Part shown: positions 13,471 to 20,979 of the stretch, in pieces
Layout of the letters: every line of letters begins with the position of its first letter
Position numbering within the stretch: position 1 is the stretch's first letter
Translations under genes and position numbers: made by a program
Notes under the pieces: model-generated
Databases searched by the model: none
Told to the model about the DNA's origin: nothing
What the model saw: only the letters and a program-made list of their open reading frames with translations
Virus record (IMG/VR): IMGVR_UViG_3300031576_000101
Location: 1 to 44,944 of that record
Source: a virus
Length of the DNA: 44,944 bases
Reading direction: 5' to 3' (one strand)

Positions 13471-13676
13471 GTCTTGTCCCCGAGCCAGGGGATGGCGTCC
13501 CACTCGTCGCCGGGCAGCTCGGCCACCGCCTCATCCTCGAGCGGCGTCGCCTCGTGCCCGCACTCCGAGCACAGTAAGAATCGGCTACCGTCGTCGAGGG
13601 CCCACACCCAATGGTGCCCACCCGTGAGACGGCACCAGCGCACGCGGCGCCACATCCTGAACCGCAGCCAGATCAC
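13467..13676 (-). CDS. Small zinc-knuckle protein (69 aa)
   Basis: GTG 13676 gives a GTGA overlap. N-terminal basic/aromatic stretch (MIWLRFRMWRRVRWCRLTGG), then HHWVWALDDGSRFLLCSECGHEATPLED: a CxxCGHE knuckle like other small proteins of this operon. Acidic C-terminus. Function unknown. Confidence 0.66.
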   Translation of the reverse strand: MIWLRFRMWRRVRWCRLTGGHHWVWALDDGSRFLLCSECGHEATPLEDEAVAELPGDEWDAIPWLGDKT

Positions 13677-13984
13677 GTGCCGTAGCCCTCTCCAAGTGCA
13701 TTGCAAGGCGGACAATCCCACCGATCCTCCGATGGATGGGCCGGGCAGCGGTCCTCGTCGACGCTGGGCAGCCCGACCACCGGGACCGGAAGAACGACGA
13801 CAGACTCGAGGACTCGGAGCGGCCGACGAAGCCCACGGGCAGGGTGTGTCGCCTTCGCCCGTGCGATCTCCGGGTAGATCTTGTGCCCGGACTTCGGACA
13901 CGGACTCTGGTGGAACCAACCGCCACCGGAGGGTGAGACCGTCCAGTGAGGCGTGCACATCGGGCAGCTCGGGATCCGGGCCAT
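13673..13984 (-). CDS. Cysteine-rich small protein, probable zinc ribbon (103 aa)
   Basis: MARIPSCPMCTPHWTVSPSG at ATG 13984 (TGATG junction). CPMC at residues 7-10 and CPKSGHKIYPE further on form one potential ribbon, and CPAHPSEDRWDCPPC near the end another Cys/His cluster. Between them is a proline-rich hydrophobic segment (RVLESVVVLPVPVVGLP). Confidence 0.68.
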   Translation of the reverse strand: MARIPSCPMCTPHWTVSPSGGGWFHQSPCPKSGHKIYPEIARAKATHPARGLRRPLRVLESVVVLPVPVVGLPSVDEDRCPAHPSEDRWDCPPCNALGEGYGT

Positions 13985-14217
13985 CAGGGCCGATCCATCA
14001 GTGACGTCACTGTCCGCAGCGATTCGACCCTTCGCTCGAGCGAGGCGATGCGCTTCTCAAGCTCGAGGCACGACGCCGCGATCGCCTTCATCATCGCCAG
14101 GTGCTCGCCGGATATCTTGCCGATCGTGGCCCCGGTCAGGGGCATCCCGTCGAGCTTGGCGGCGTCCGTGCAGTCGTCCATCACCATCGCGAGGCGCTCC
14201 CGCGTACTCAGCGCCAT
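13984..14217 (-). CDS. Small helical protein (77 aa)
   Basis: MALSTRERLAMVMDDCTDAA at ATG 14217, overlapping the upstream gene by 10 bases. The C-terminal half is a coiled coil (SCLELEKRIASLERRVESLR). Unknown role. Confidence 0.7.
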   Translation of the reverse strand: MALSTRERLAMVMDDCTDAAKLDGMPLTGATIGKISGEHLAMMKAIAASCLELEKRIASLERRVESLRTVTSLMDRP

Positions 14218-14378
14218 CGCTGGCTCCTCTCTGCCTGATACCAGCCGGCCGTGAACTCTGCCTCGTCGAGGCGCTCTCCGCCCTCGTCGCGTGTGAAGGC
14301 CTCAGCGTCGAGGTAGTCCTCGTGGGCCTCCGCAGCCTTGTTCCGCGGTTCCTCCGGCTCGTATCGGTCGGGGTTCAT
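14208..14378 (-). CDS. Small acidic protein (56 aa)
   Basis: MNPDRYEPEEPRNKAAEAHE at ATG 14378 (ATGA overlap). Highly acidic and helical throughout (DYLDAEAFTRDEGGERLDEA). Strongly acidic early phage proteins can be DNA mimics or inhibitors, but there is nothing specific here. Confidence 0.66.
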   Translation of the reverse strand: MNPDRYEPEEPRNKAAEAHEDYLDAEAFTRDEGGERLDEAEFTAGWYQAERSQRWR

Positions 14379-14746
14379 GTCACGACCCCGGCCCGCATGC
14401 AGATCGCCACGAGCTCGGCGCGCTTGTGGGAGCCGAGCTTCGTCCGGGCTCTCGCGGCGTAGACCTTCGCGGTGTGTGCGGAGATCCCAAGAGACGCGGC
14501 CCACGCCGGCGTCGAGTACCCATCGGCCCACGCTTGCACGAGCGAGGACTCCCGGTAGGTGAGACTCGCCACGGGTGACTCCCTATCGTCGCTCACCGCC
14601 GGCAGGTGGTCGAGGATCACGGCCTTGCCCGCTCGGACGTGCCGCCACCCCTGAGCTGCATACCAGGCTACCGGCCCACCGCAGTCTCCGCAGAATCCGT
14701 CGGCCGACATGGCTCCCCGTGCTGACTCCCCGACGGCGGGTTTCAT
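14375..14746 (-). CDS. LuxR-type helix-turn-helix regulator with zinc knuckle (123 aa)
   Basis: N-terminus has FCGDCGGPVAWY (Cys19, Cys22), a half zinc ribbon. Residues about 58-118 are a LuxR/GerE-type HTH: SLTYRESSLVQAWADGYSTP, WAASLGISAHTAKVYAARAR then TKLGSHKRAELV, with the conserved T-x-[RE]-E-x-x-[VL] start and H-T/V-K recognition helix. Second gene of the early operon, coupled to the MerR-like gene by ATGA, so it is likely an early transcription regulator of phage or host genes. Confidence 0.85.
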   Translation of the reverse strand: MKPAVGESARGAMSADGFCGDCGGPVAWYAAQGWRHVRAGKAVILDHLPAVSDDRESPVASLTYRESSLVQAWADGYSTPAWAASLGISAHTAKVYAARARTKLGSHKRAELVAICMRAGVVT

Positions 14747-15066
14747 GCGACCCGGCCCTCAAGAGACCGGAGCGCGCCCCGGACCTTTACCGCCAAGCTC
14801 GAGATGCCCTTCCAGAAGTCCGACCGGGTCGCCTCGCGGATCTTCTGCAGCGGAATCCCGACGTGCACCAAGGTCATGATGGCTCCCACCCGGTCGCGAT
14901 CCTCCACCGAGTAGAGTCGGGTGCTTCCAGATCCCCGAGCTGACCGGATCGAGGGTGTCACGAGCCCGGTCCGATCCCAATAATCGAGCTGGCGGAAGGT
15001 CGCACCCGTCGCGTGCATCAGATCGTATGTGCGGTACGCCTGAGGGACGGGGGCAGGAGCGGTCAC
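14743..15066 (-). CDS. MerR-family helix-turn-helix regulator (107 aa)
   Basis: YDLMHATGATFRQLDYWDRT then GLVTPSIRSARGSGSTRLYS is a MerR winged HTH (residues about 13-55), followed by RVGAIMTLVHVGIPLQKIRE, the usual second helix pair. The C-terminal dimerisation helix is short and no effector domain is present. First gene of the leftward early operon; the GTG at 15066 lies 8 bases after a -10 box and has no Shine-Dalgarno, so it is probably translated from a leaderless mRNA. It may autoregulate this promoter. Confidence 0.87.
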   Translation of the reverse strand: MTAPAPVPQAYRTYDLMHATGATFRQLDYWDRTGLVTPSIRSARGSGSTRLYSVEDRDRVGAIMTLVHVGIPLQKIREATRSDFWKGISSLAVKVRGALRSLEGRVA

Positions 15067-15103
15067 GACGGCGAACGTTACACCCGTGCGACCATCGGTG
15101 CAA
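15067..15103 (-). promoter_or_regulatory. Early leftward promoter, predicted leaderless
   Basis: Read on the minus strand: TTGCAC (15103-15098), 17-base spacer, TAACGT (15080-15075), then 8 bases to GTG 15066. Same geometry as the recombinase promoter at 1409-1445. Confidence 0.75.
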
Positions 15104-15115
15104 GCCTATCCGTGA

Positions 15116-15661
15116 TCAGCTTCCGAGATAGGTCGCCATCAGGTAGGTCGCTGTGACGCCGCTGATGACGTCACGGGCCTCGGTCTGGGAGTCGAAGAAC
15201 GCCTCGACGTGGTCTTCCACGGCCAACAACCCCTGCCACTTCACGAGACCGGACTGCAGGTTCGCGTGGACGGAGTGATCCTTGCTCTCGAGGGGGGTGC
15301 CACCGCCGCCAGCACCAGACGCATTCTTGCGAAGCGACAGAATCATCCGTCCGTTGTGGTTGGCCGTGTCTGCGTTGACCTCGGCCGCGAAGGTCATCGC
15401 CCAGAATCCGGCGAGCTGCGCCGGGACCACGATCCGCGAGTTGTTCGAGGCCGTGTCATGCAGGGTGTCGGTGTCGTAGTCCTCCGTGTTGAAGCTCATC
15501 ACGTCGTTGTTGCCGATGCCCACGGTCTGATTGGCCGACTTATACAGCCGACAGCCGTGGTGGTGGCGCAGGAAGTTGAGGTTGTCCCGGATGTGAAGGT
15601 TCAGCTCGCCCGAGGGGAGGCGCTCCGCCACATGCCACGTACGAGGCTCGGTCCAGCCCAC
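15116..15661 (-). CDS. C1q/TNF-like fibre or receptor-binding tip protein (181 aa)
   Basis: N-terminus MGWTEPRTWHVAERLPSGEL and NLHIRDNLNFLR is the short trimer-adaptor seen in many actinophage minor tail/fibre proteins. Residues 45-175 read as a C1q-like beta sandwich: alternating strands in FNTEDYDTDTLHDTASNNSR, VVPAQLAGFWAMTFAAEVN, GRMILSLRKNA and a final SGVTATYLMATYLGS. GTG 15661 directly follows the TAG of the upstream gene. Probable role is host recognition at the particle surface. It is 3' to the holin-like gene and next to the endolysin. Confidence 0.72.
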   Translation of the reverse strand: MGWTEPRTWHVAERLPSGELNLHIRDNLNFLRHHHGCRLYKSANQTVGIGNNDVMSFNTEDYDTDTLHDTASNNSRIVVPAQLAGFWAMTFAAEVNADTANHNGRMILSLRKNASGAGGGGTPLESKDHSVHANLQSGLVKWQGLLAVEDHVEAFFDSQTEARDVISGVTATYLMATYLGS

Positions 15662-15835
15662 CTACTCGACGGGCGGGGCGTTCGGTACCTGCCGGAGCAC
15701 CAAGGCTCCCACGAACGCTGAGCCTGTCCCGAACAGGTCGTTGACGCTGATCTCGCCGTCCGCTGTGAGGGAGATTGCCACGGCCACCGCAGCGCCGAGC
15801 GCCACGAGGAACTTCCGGTACTTCGCGACGTCCAT
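15662..15835 (-). CDS. Holin-like small membrane protein (57 aa)
   Basis: MDVAKYRKFLVALGAAVAVA then ISLTADGEISVNDLFGTGSA: a lysine-rich start, a transmembrane helix at residues 8-24, an acidic turn and a second hydrophobic stretch (FVGALVLRQVPNAPP). The K-Y-R-K-F start and P-N-A end are typical of a small actinophage membrane family encoded next to lysins. ATG 15835 has AAGGGGAAG upstream. It is placed between a fibre gene and a divergent endolysin, so a holin or lysis accessory role is likely but unproved. Confidence 0.68.
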   Translation of the reverse strand: MDVAKYRKFLVALGAAVAVAISLTADGEISVNDLFGTGSAFVGALVLRQVPNAPPVE

Positions 15836-15867
15836 CTTCGGCTTCCCCTTCTGTCTGCGTGAGGGCC

Positions 15868-15928
15868 ACGATACCGACCGCGGTCAAGCCTGCTAGCGCG
15901 TGACACGAGTGGGGGGTATGCTCGCTGC
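15868..15928. promoter_or_regulatory. Divergent promoter region for endolysin and fibre genes
   Basis: On the plus strand TATGCT (15917-15922), preceded by a run of six G, lies 6 bases before GTG 15929, predicting a leaderless mRNA; no good -35 box is visible at 16-18 bases. On the minus strand TATCGT (15873-15868) could serve the gene starting at 15835, which has a normal ribosome site. Confidence 0.45.
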
Positions 15929-16699
15929 GTGAAGCGATATCAGATCGGGGCGGACGGCACGTTGGAGCGGTCGAAGCTCTACGCCCAGGCCGACAAGGTC
16001 ACCGACGACCTCGTCTCCGCGATCCGACGGGCGAACGGTCGTGGCGAGACGTCGTGGCGCGAGGACGACGGGTCGGTCCAGATGTTCCCGACGGTCGCTC
16101 TCGCTGTCCGGTCGATGCTCGCGGCGGCTGGCAGAGGCACCAGGGCCCGCCAGTTCCGCACCGTCGCAACCAAGAACGATCCGGCCGTCTACCTGCACGT
16201 TCTGTCAGGCTCTCCCGCGAACCTTGGTGCCTCGATCCCGCCGGCGGCCCTCGGGGCGAACGGTCCGGCGATCCGACGGACGCTCGCGTTCCACGAGGAG
16301 CTGTCCCTCGTGTTCGAGGACTACAAGAGCCTCGGCCTCTATGCTCCCCGGCCGATCCGGGCCGAGACACCGCAGGGATGGGACCAGGGCGACCCGTGGC
16401 CCGCAGGAGCCTACGCCTCGGAGCACGCCTGGGCCTGTGCCGACGACGCTGGGAAGGGGAAGGGCAAGCCCTCCGGTGGGTACGACACCGGTCCGACGCT
16501 CAAGCCGTCTCTCGCGAAGATCACGACCTACGTGCTCGCGAACCGACAGCGGCTCGGGATGGTCGACCACATCTTCGACCGGCACCGCTGGCAGGCCCCG
16601 ACCTACCGCCGGGAGGCGTACACCGGCTCCGATCCGCACGACACCCATACGCACTCGGCCTTCGGCGACCACGACGGCCGTAAGCCTCCCTGGCTGTAA
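15929..16699 (+). CDS. Putative endolysin (ARB-07466/M15-like C-terminal domain)
   Basis: 256 residues from GTG 15929. The C-terminal half (from about 165) has AGAYASEHAWACADD, then LGMVDHIFDRHRW and YTGSDPHDTHTHSAFGDHDG. This W ... YTG-x-x-P-H-x-x-H-x-H arrangement is typical of lysin/resuscitation-type peptidase domains of actinobacteria and their phages, with the histidines as likely metal or catalytic ligands. The N-terminal part has no recognised domain and no signal peptide, so a holin would be needed for release. Only large plus-strand gene in the morphogenesis half, with its own promoter. A structural role is an alternative. Confidence 0.6.
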   Translation: MKRYQIGADGTLERSKLYAQADKVTDDLVSAIRRANGRGETSWREDDGSVQMFPTVALAVRSMLAAAGRGTRARQFRTVATKNDPAVYLHVLSGSPANLGASIPPAALGANGPAIRRTLAFHEELSLVFEDYKSLGLYAPRPIRAETPQGWDQGDPWPAGAYASEHAWACADDAGKGKGKPSGGYDTGPTLKPSLAKITTYVLANRQRLGMVDHIFDRHRWQAPTYRREAYTGSDPHDTHTHSAFGDHDGRKPPWL

Positions 16700-16714
16700 G
16701 TGTTGTCTAGGGAG
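16686..16714. terminator. Hairpin between convergent genes
   Basis: CTCCCTGG (16686-16693) pairs with CTAGGGAG (16707-16714) through 8 pairs including one G-T, with a 13-base loop. It spans the ends of the endolysin (16699) and the minus gene (16707) and could stop transcription from both sides. No T-run. Confidence 0.5.
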
Positions 16715-17144
16715 AGCCCTTCACCGCGTCCTCGATCCGCTCCAACCGGGCCAGAACCTCACGCAACGCCCTGCGTGCTCGCTCATCCGCGGTTTCGTTG
16801 ACCCCGTTCACCGCAGTCTGGATCAACGCCTGCATCGCCGGAGGCACCTTCTCCCCCATGACCAGGCCGCGAAGCTCATCGTTCTTCTCCGTGAGATGGC
16901 GGATCTCCCCCTCGAAGTGAACGATCTCGCCGCGGTGCTTTATCCGGTCGTCGTTCAACTCGCCGAGCAGGTCGGAGCGAACCGCCTCGCAGATGTCCAG
17001 TCGTCCCCTCACGTCGGCCAGCTCGCGGCGCCGGGTGCCGACCTCGCTGGCCAGCTCGCGGCGCCGAGTGCGGACCTCGTTGCCGATGAATCCCGCCAAC
17101 ATGACGAGCAGCGAACCGACGGCGATCCACGCGGCTTGGTTCAT
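16707..17144 (-). CDS. Membrane-anchored coiled-coil protein (145 aa)
   Basis: MNQAAWIAVGSLLVMLAGFI is an N-terminal membrane anchor. A tandem repeat RTRRRELASEV / GTRRRELADVR follows, then a coiled coil to about residue 90 and a basic helical tail (ERARRALREVLARLERIED). This architecture is common in holin- or Rz-like proteins of the lysis region, and it lies opposite the endolysin. ATG 17144 overlaps the stop of the 895-residue protein. Confidence 0.75.
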   Translation of the reverse strand: MNQAAWIAVGSLLVMLAGFIGNEVRTRRRELASEVGTRRRELADVRGRLDICEAVRSDLLGELNDDRIKHRGEIVHFEGEIRHLTEKNDELRGLVMGEKVPPAMQALIQTAVNGVNETADERARRALREVLARLERIEDAVKGSP

Positions 17145-19828
17145 CCGATCACTCGCTCGCGGAGTCTGACCCGCAGGAGGCCTTCCCCACGGCGAAGGTA
17201 GAACGTGTCCGGGTTCTCCACCGTGACGACCCGGACCTGCCGCTCCTCGGGGATCCGCGTCGAGTAGGCATCCTCGAACTCGACCATGCCGCCACCATCG
17301 GCCAGGGCCAGGACGTACGCCACGCCGGCCGAGCCCGGGAGCTGCTTGCCGTCGAGGTTCCATACGGCCGTCTGATCGGCACACAGCAGCAGGAGCTCCC
17401 ACGACTTCTCCCACACCTGCGAGAGAGCGAGCACGTCGTAGGAGTAAATCACGGGTGTCTGCGCGGCGTCGGTCGTGAACAGGCGGACCTCGGTCTGCAG
17501 GTAGGAGAGCGCGACCTGAACGTCCGGCGCCGCGATCTGCACCCCTCCCGAGCCCGTGAACGTTCCCCCGAGGGTGAGGGTTCCATCGTCGGTCGCGTAC
17601 CAGACCTCGGCCGACGTGCCCGCAGGGAACGAGCCGGTGAGCAAAATCCCGAGCAGCTGCTTCTCCTCGGCCACACCGTAGGCGTAACGCGACGACCGGA
17701 GGGAGCCGTAGCCGGAGGTCGGGTAGGTCTCGCGCGAAAGATAGGGGGCACCGACGCGCCAGACCATGATGCGGTCCCGGTGGTTGATGGCGATGCCGCC
17801 TGCGGCACCCGCCGCCTGCCCCTGATCGGTGGTGATCTCCTGCTCGAGGAACGCGGCTATCGGGGTACGAAGCGAGATCCGCCACAGTCGCATCCGCTTG
17901 TTCGTGGCACCGACGGCCGCGACCTCGGTCTGGATGAACAAGTCAGTCGCGTAAAGCTGGATGCCGACCACGGTGGTCGACGGGTCCCCTTCCCGCCAGA
18001 GCTGGACCTCGACCTCGAGCGGCACACCATCTGGCGCGATCTGGAATACGCTCGGGCGTCGACGTGTCGTGCCGTCGGTATCGGGAGCCGGTAGCGATCC
18101 CGCGAGCCACGTCTGGCCTTGAGCGTGCGCGATCGCTTGGCCCCGGTAGCCTCGGGGCATCTGGGCCAGCGCCACGCCCGCGACGCCGTCCCACTGGTAA
18201 ACCCAGCAGTCGGGACCCTGGTTGGCGAAGAACACGCAGCCGTTCTTGGTCCCTGCCATCCGGTGAGGCACATCTGGATTTGGGTCCTCGACGCCTTTGT
18301 TGCCCACCGAATAGACCGGGGTGCCGAGCGCGAGGGGAGGAGTCCCCTCGAGCTCGTACGAGAAGATCTCTGAGCCTAGAGCTTTGCTCTCAGAAAGGAC
18401 GAGCAGGCGGTTCCCCCCGACAGCCAGACCTGTCCCGGTCCCGGGGAACCCGGCGTTGATGTACTCCGTGATGGTCGAAGGGAGACTCGCTCGGTACACA
18501 AGATCGTTGCTGGCGATGACGAACTCGAAGCTCTCGGAATGAGCGAGCGCGATCGCTTTCACGCTGGCGCTCGCGAAGTTCGCGACCGCATCCCACTCGT
18601 TGTTCTGGGCGTCGTAGACGAACACGCCCGGCGTGCCACCCGAAAGGACGTCGACGAGCCAGAACCGGTCGCCTTGCCCCAGCTCACAGATCCGCGGATC
18701 GTCCATCGCGATCGTCGTGTAGACGACCTTGTCGACGCGCATCTTCCGAGAGGCACCGGTGTCACGCTCGACGCGGAATCGCCGGGTCAGCGGACCCCCG
18801 GTGATGACGATGGTCGCCGACGCCACCTTGACGCCGGCGGCCACGACCCCGTTCAGGTCGGCCGTACCCGATGCGAACACGGTCGAGGCGGTGTCGCGGA
18901 CCTCCCAGAGATAGCCTTTCGCGTCCTTCTCGTCGACGGTCACCTTGTCGAACACCACCGCGGTTGCCGAGCCCATGTCGGTCACCTTGACGAAGTAGCG
19001 GTAGGTCTTGCCCGCGAGGGCCTTGAAGGCCAGCGTCCCGCCCCAGATGCCGGTGAGCGGGTGGGCACCGAAGGTGTTCTGCTTGACGACGGCCCCGTTG
19101 GCGACGTTCACCACCGAGCACTTGACCAGCGGCGGCTCGTTCCCGATGGTGCCGGAATAGTTCGTGGTGCCGGCGAAGATCAGGTCCAAGTCGCCGTCGA
19201 TCGGGTTCTGCGTGACCGTTCGGACTTCGGCGTTCTTCGCCTTGAGGAGTTTGTCTGTCGCCGAATCAGAGGTTGGGCCCTGGACCTGGACGAAGGCGTT
19301 GCCCTCGATGACAGGCGCGCCCTCCATGTACCCGTAGAAGTCGATCTGCCACGTCCCGTTCGCGAGGGAAGCGTCCGTGCGTACGCGGTCTCCGACGTTG
19401 TTCAGCGTCGTGTCGTTCCCGACGTCGGTCGAGACGCCGATGTCATCGGTCCACGTGTTGCCCTCGATCGTGGTGGGCGCGGCGCCGGTGAGACCCATCT
19501 GCACCATCTGTCGGGCCAACCGGATCTCCGATGGTCGGGCGAGTGACACGGCGAGCGACGACTCGAACCGGCGGAAGCTCGCGTCGGAGGCCGGGTCGAT
19601 GACCGCCTGACCCTCGCCGCCCTGCCACGAGGTCTGCAGCCACCGCAGGTCGTCCTCCCGGACGTTCTCGATGCCCGGCGCCCCCTGGATGGAGGCACGC
19701 TCGGCGAACAGAGAGCGCCACGGTCGGCGCATCCCTCGAAGGCCGGTCTGGGCGAAGAACTGCTCGTTGTCGGCGAGTTTGAACCACCGCTCCCCGATGC
19801 GAACGTCCCCGAGATCTCCCCTGCTCAC
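17141..19828 (-). CDS. Large tail/appendage protein with beta-propeller-like centre (895 aa)
   Basis: Starts MSRGDLGDVRIGERWFKLAD at GTG 19828 (GTGA overlap). The first 120 residues are polar helices; about 120-350 read as beta-sandwich domains (TWTDDIGVSTDVGNDT, IVITGGPLTRRFRVERDTG); about 360-800 contain recurrent four-strand blade-like blocks (FWLVDVLSGGTPGVFVYDAQ, VGGNRLLVLSESKALG, KNGCVFFANQGPDCWVYQWD, QTWLAGSLP) as in propellers. The family of such proteins forms tail hubs, nozzles or fibres. Largest gene of the tail block and last but one of the operon. Exact role unknown. Confidence 0.78.
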   Translation of the reverse strand: MSRGDLGDVRIGERWFKLADNEQFFAQTGLRGMRRPWRSLFAERASIQGAPGIENVREDDLRWLQTSWQGGEGQAVIDPASDASFRRFESSLAVSLARPSEIRLARQMVQMGLTGAAPTTIEGNTWTDDIGVSTDVGNDTTLNNVGDRVRTDASLANGTWQIDFYGYMEGAPVIEGNAFVQVQGPTSDSATDKLLKAKNAEVRTVTQNPIDGDLDLIFAGTTNYSGTIGNEPPLVKCSVVNVANGAVVKQNTFGAHPLTGIWGGTLAFKALAGKTYRYFVKVTDMGSATAVVFDKVTVDEKDAKGYLWEVRDTASTVFASGTADLNGVVAAGVKVASATIVITGGPLTRRFRVERDTGASRKMRVDKVVYTTIAMDDPRICELGQGDRFWLVDVLSGGTPGVFVYDAQNNEWDAVANFASASVKAIALAHSESFEFVIASNDLVYRASLPSTITEYINAGFPGTGTGLAVGGNRLLVLSESKALGSEIFSYELEGTPPLALGTPVYSVGNKGVEDPNPDVPHRMAGTKNGCVFFANQGPDCWVYQWDGVAGVALAQMPRGYRGQAIAHAQGQTWLAGSLPAPDTDGTTRRRPSVFQIAPDGVPLEVEVQLWREGDPSTTVVGIQLYATDLFIQTEVAAVGATNKRMRLWRISLRTPIAAFLEQEITTDQGQAAGAAGGIAINHRDRIMVWRVGAPYLSRETYPTSGYGSLRSSRYAYGVAEEKQLLGILLTGSFPAGTSAEVWYATDDGTLTLGGTFTGSGGVQIAAPDVQVALSYLQTEVRLFTTDAAQTPVIYSYDVLALSQVWEKSWELLLLCADQTAVWNLDGKQLPGSAGVAYVLALADGGGMVEFEDAYSTRIPEERQVRVVTVENPDTFYLRRGEGLLRVRLRERVIG

Positions 19829-20979
19829 GCGACGCCTCGCGAGACCCGACGCCGGCGATGGTCCTCAGCGGCCATGAGTCTCTGCGAGAGCCGATTGCGG
19901 GCGTCGATGAAGCTCTGCCACTCGATGATCCCGGCGCGCGCTCGAGAGCCCGGCTGGATCGACCCATGCAGCAACCCCGCGTCAGGAGCAGAGGCGGCCG
20001 ACTCCTCAAGCAGCTGCAGGCGAGCGAGGACCCCGAACTCGACCAGAGACCGCAGCTCCTCCGTCAGATTCCCGAGCGTGGGCCGGGCCCGATACATGAC
20101 GCGGATCGTTGACGTGTCGAGCGCGTGCGGCATGACGAGGACCCCATTCGGGAAGTTCGCCTCGTCAGCCAACGTCGGCGGGAGATAGCTTGCATGAAGG
20201 CCCCAGATGTCGCCGGCAACGACCTGGTACGCGAACACGACCTCCTCGATGTCGGCCACCGGGGAGGCGTAGTAGGAGTTCGCGGCCTGATACGCCACGC
20301 CGACCTCGCCAGCGACCCATACGTGCGGCCAGCACTCGAGTTCCGTGACCTGGCGCCCCACGTCGAGGATCTGCCCCCGGCGTAGGCGTGGCTCCACGAG
20401 TACCGCGGTGTTCTGCACGTGGGATCGTCCCGATGTCCCGTCCTGCCCGCGCGCGACAGCCACCGTGCCAGCCGACGGATCCCCCGGGCCGGTCGATATG
20501 GCGATCTCGTCGGTGCCGTCGTCGAACTCGAGCCAGACGCCGGCATGCGGGACACGAGCCGCGTCACCGACCACGGTGGCCGTGATGACCAGGGTGCCCG
20601 CCGCGAGCGGGTTGTCGGTGATGTAGAACCGCGACGGGCGATCGCCCATCATCCGACGCACGGTCCGCACAAGCTCGCGTCGGGCATCGGAGCGGACGGA
20701 GAAGAACCCGAACTCTGTGGTGGCCGGCGTTCCGGTCGTGACCCACTTGACTTCGTACGTTCCGACGACGGCCGAGCCCGCGAGCGCGTGGTCGTAGTGG
20801 TAGTGGCCAACGGAGTCCTTCGTGATGTCGGCCGGGGTCGGGTAGTTCTTCGTGGTGACCGTGCCCGCCGGGTCTGTGATCGTCAGGACGATGGTGGCCG
20901 GATCGGCGAACACACCGGCCGCTTGGAAGGCGACCTCGAGGCGAACGACGTCGCCGGCGTCGTAGACCACGTCAGGCAT
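19825..20979 (-). CDS. Tail/connector structural protein with Ig-like N-terminus (384 aa)
   Basis: MPDVVYDAGDVVRLEVAFQA then GTVTTKNYPTPADITKDSVG reads as an Ig-like/BppU-type domain (residues 1-95). A mostly-beta middle contains VPHAGVWLEFDDGTDEIAIS and RGQDGTSGRSHVQNTAVLVE, a pattern often seen in phage structural proteins, and the C-terminal 150 residues are helical. Probably a neck or tail-surface protein. Overlaps the repeat-protein gene by 8 bases and is coupled to the next gene by GTGA. Confidence 0.75.
   Translation of the reverse strand: MPDVVYDAGDVVRLEVAFQAAGVFADPATIVLTITDPAGTVTTKNYPTPADITKDSVGHYHYDHALAGSAVVGTYEVKWVTTGTPATTEFGFFSVRSDARRELVRTVRRMMGDRPSRFYITDNPLAAGTLVITATVVGDAARVPHAGVWLEFDDGTDEIAISTGPGDPSAGTVAVARGQDGTSGRSHVQNTAVLVEPRLRRGQILDVGRQVTELECWPHVWVAGEVGVAYQAANSYYASPVADIEEVVFAYQVVAGDIWGLHASYLPPTLADEANFPNGVLVMPHALDTSTIRVMYRARPTLGNLTEELRSLVEFGVLARLQLLEESAASAPDAGLLHGSIQPGSRARAGIIEWQSFIDARNRLSQRLMAAEDHRRRRVSRGVA

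Noticed and set aside
16041-17201. 386-residue plus-strand frame overlapping the endolysin
   Set aside because: Ser/Arg/Pro-rich, out of frame with the endolysin whose C-terminal motif is recognisable.
18539-19546. 335-residue plus-strand frame opposite the 895-residue gene
   Set aside because: Shadow: rich in Arg, Val, Asp and His with no plausible domain or ribosome site.
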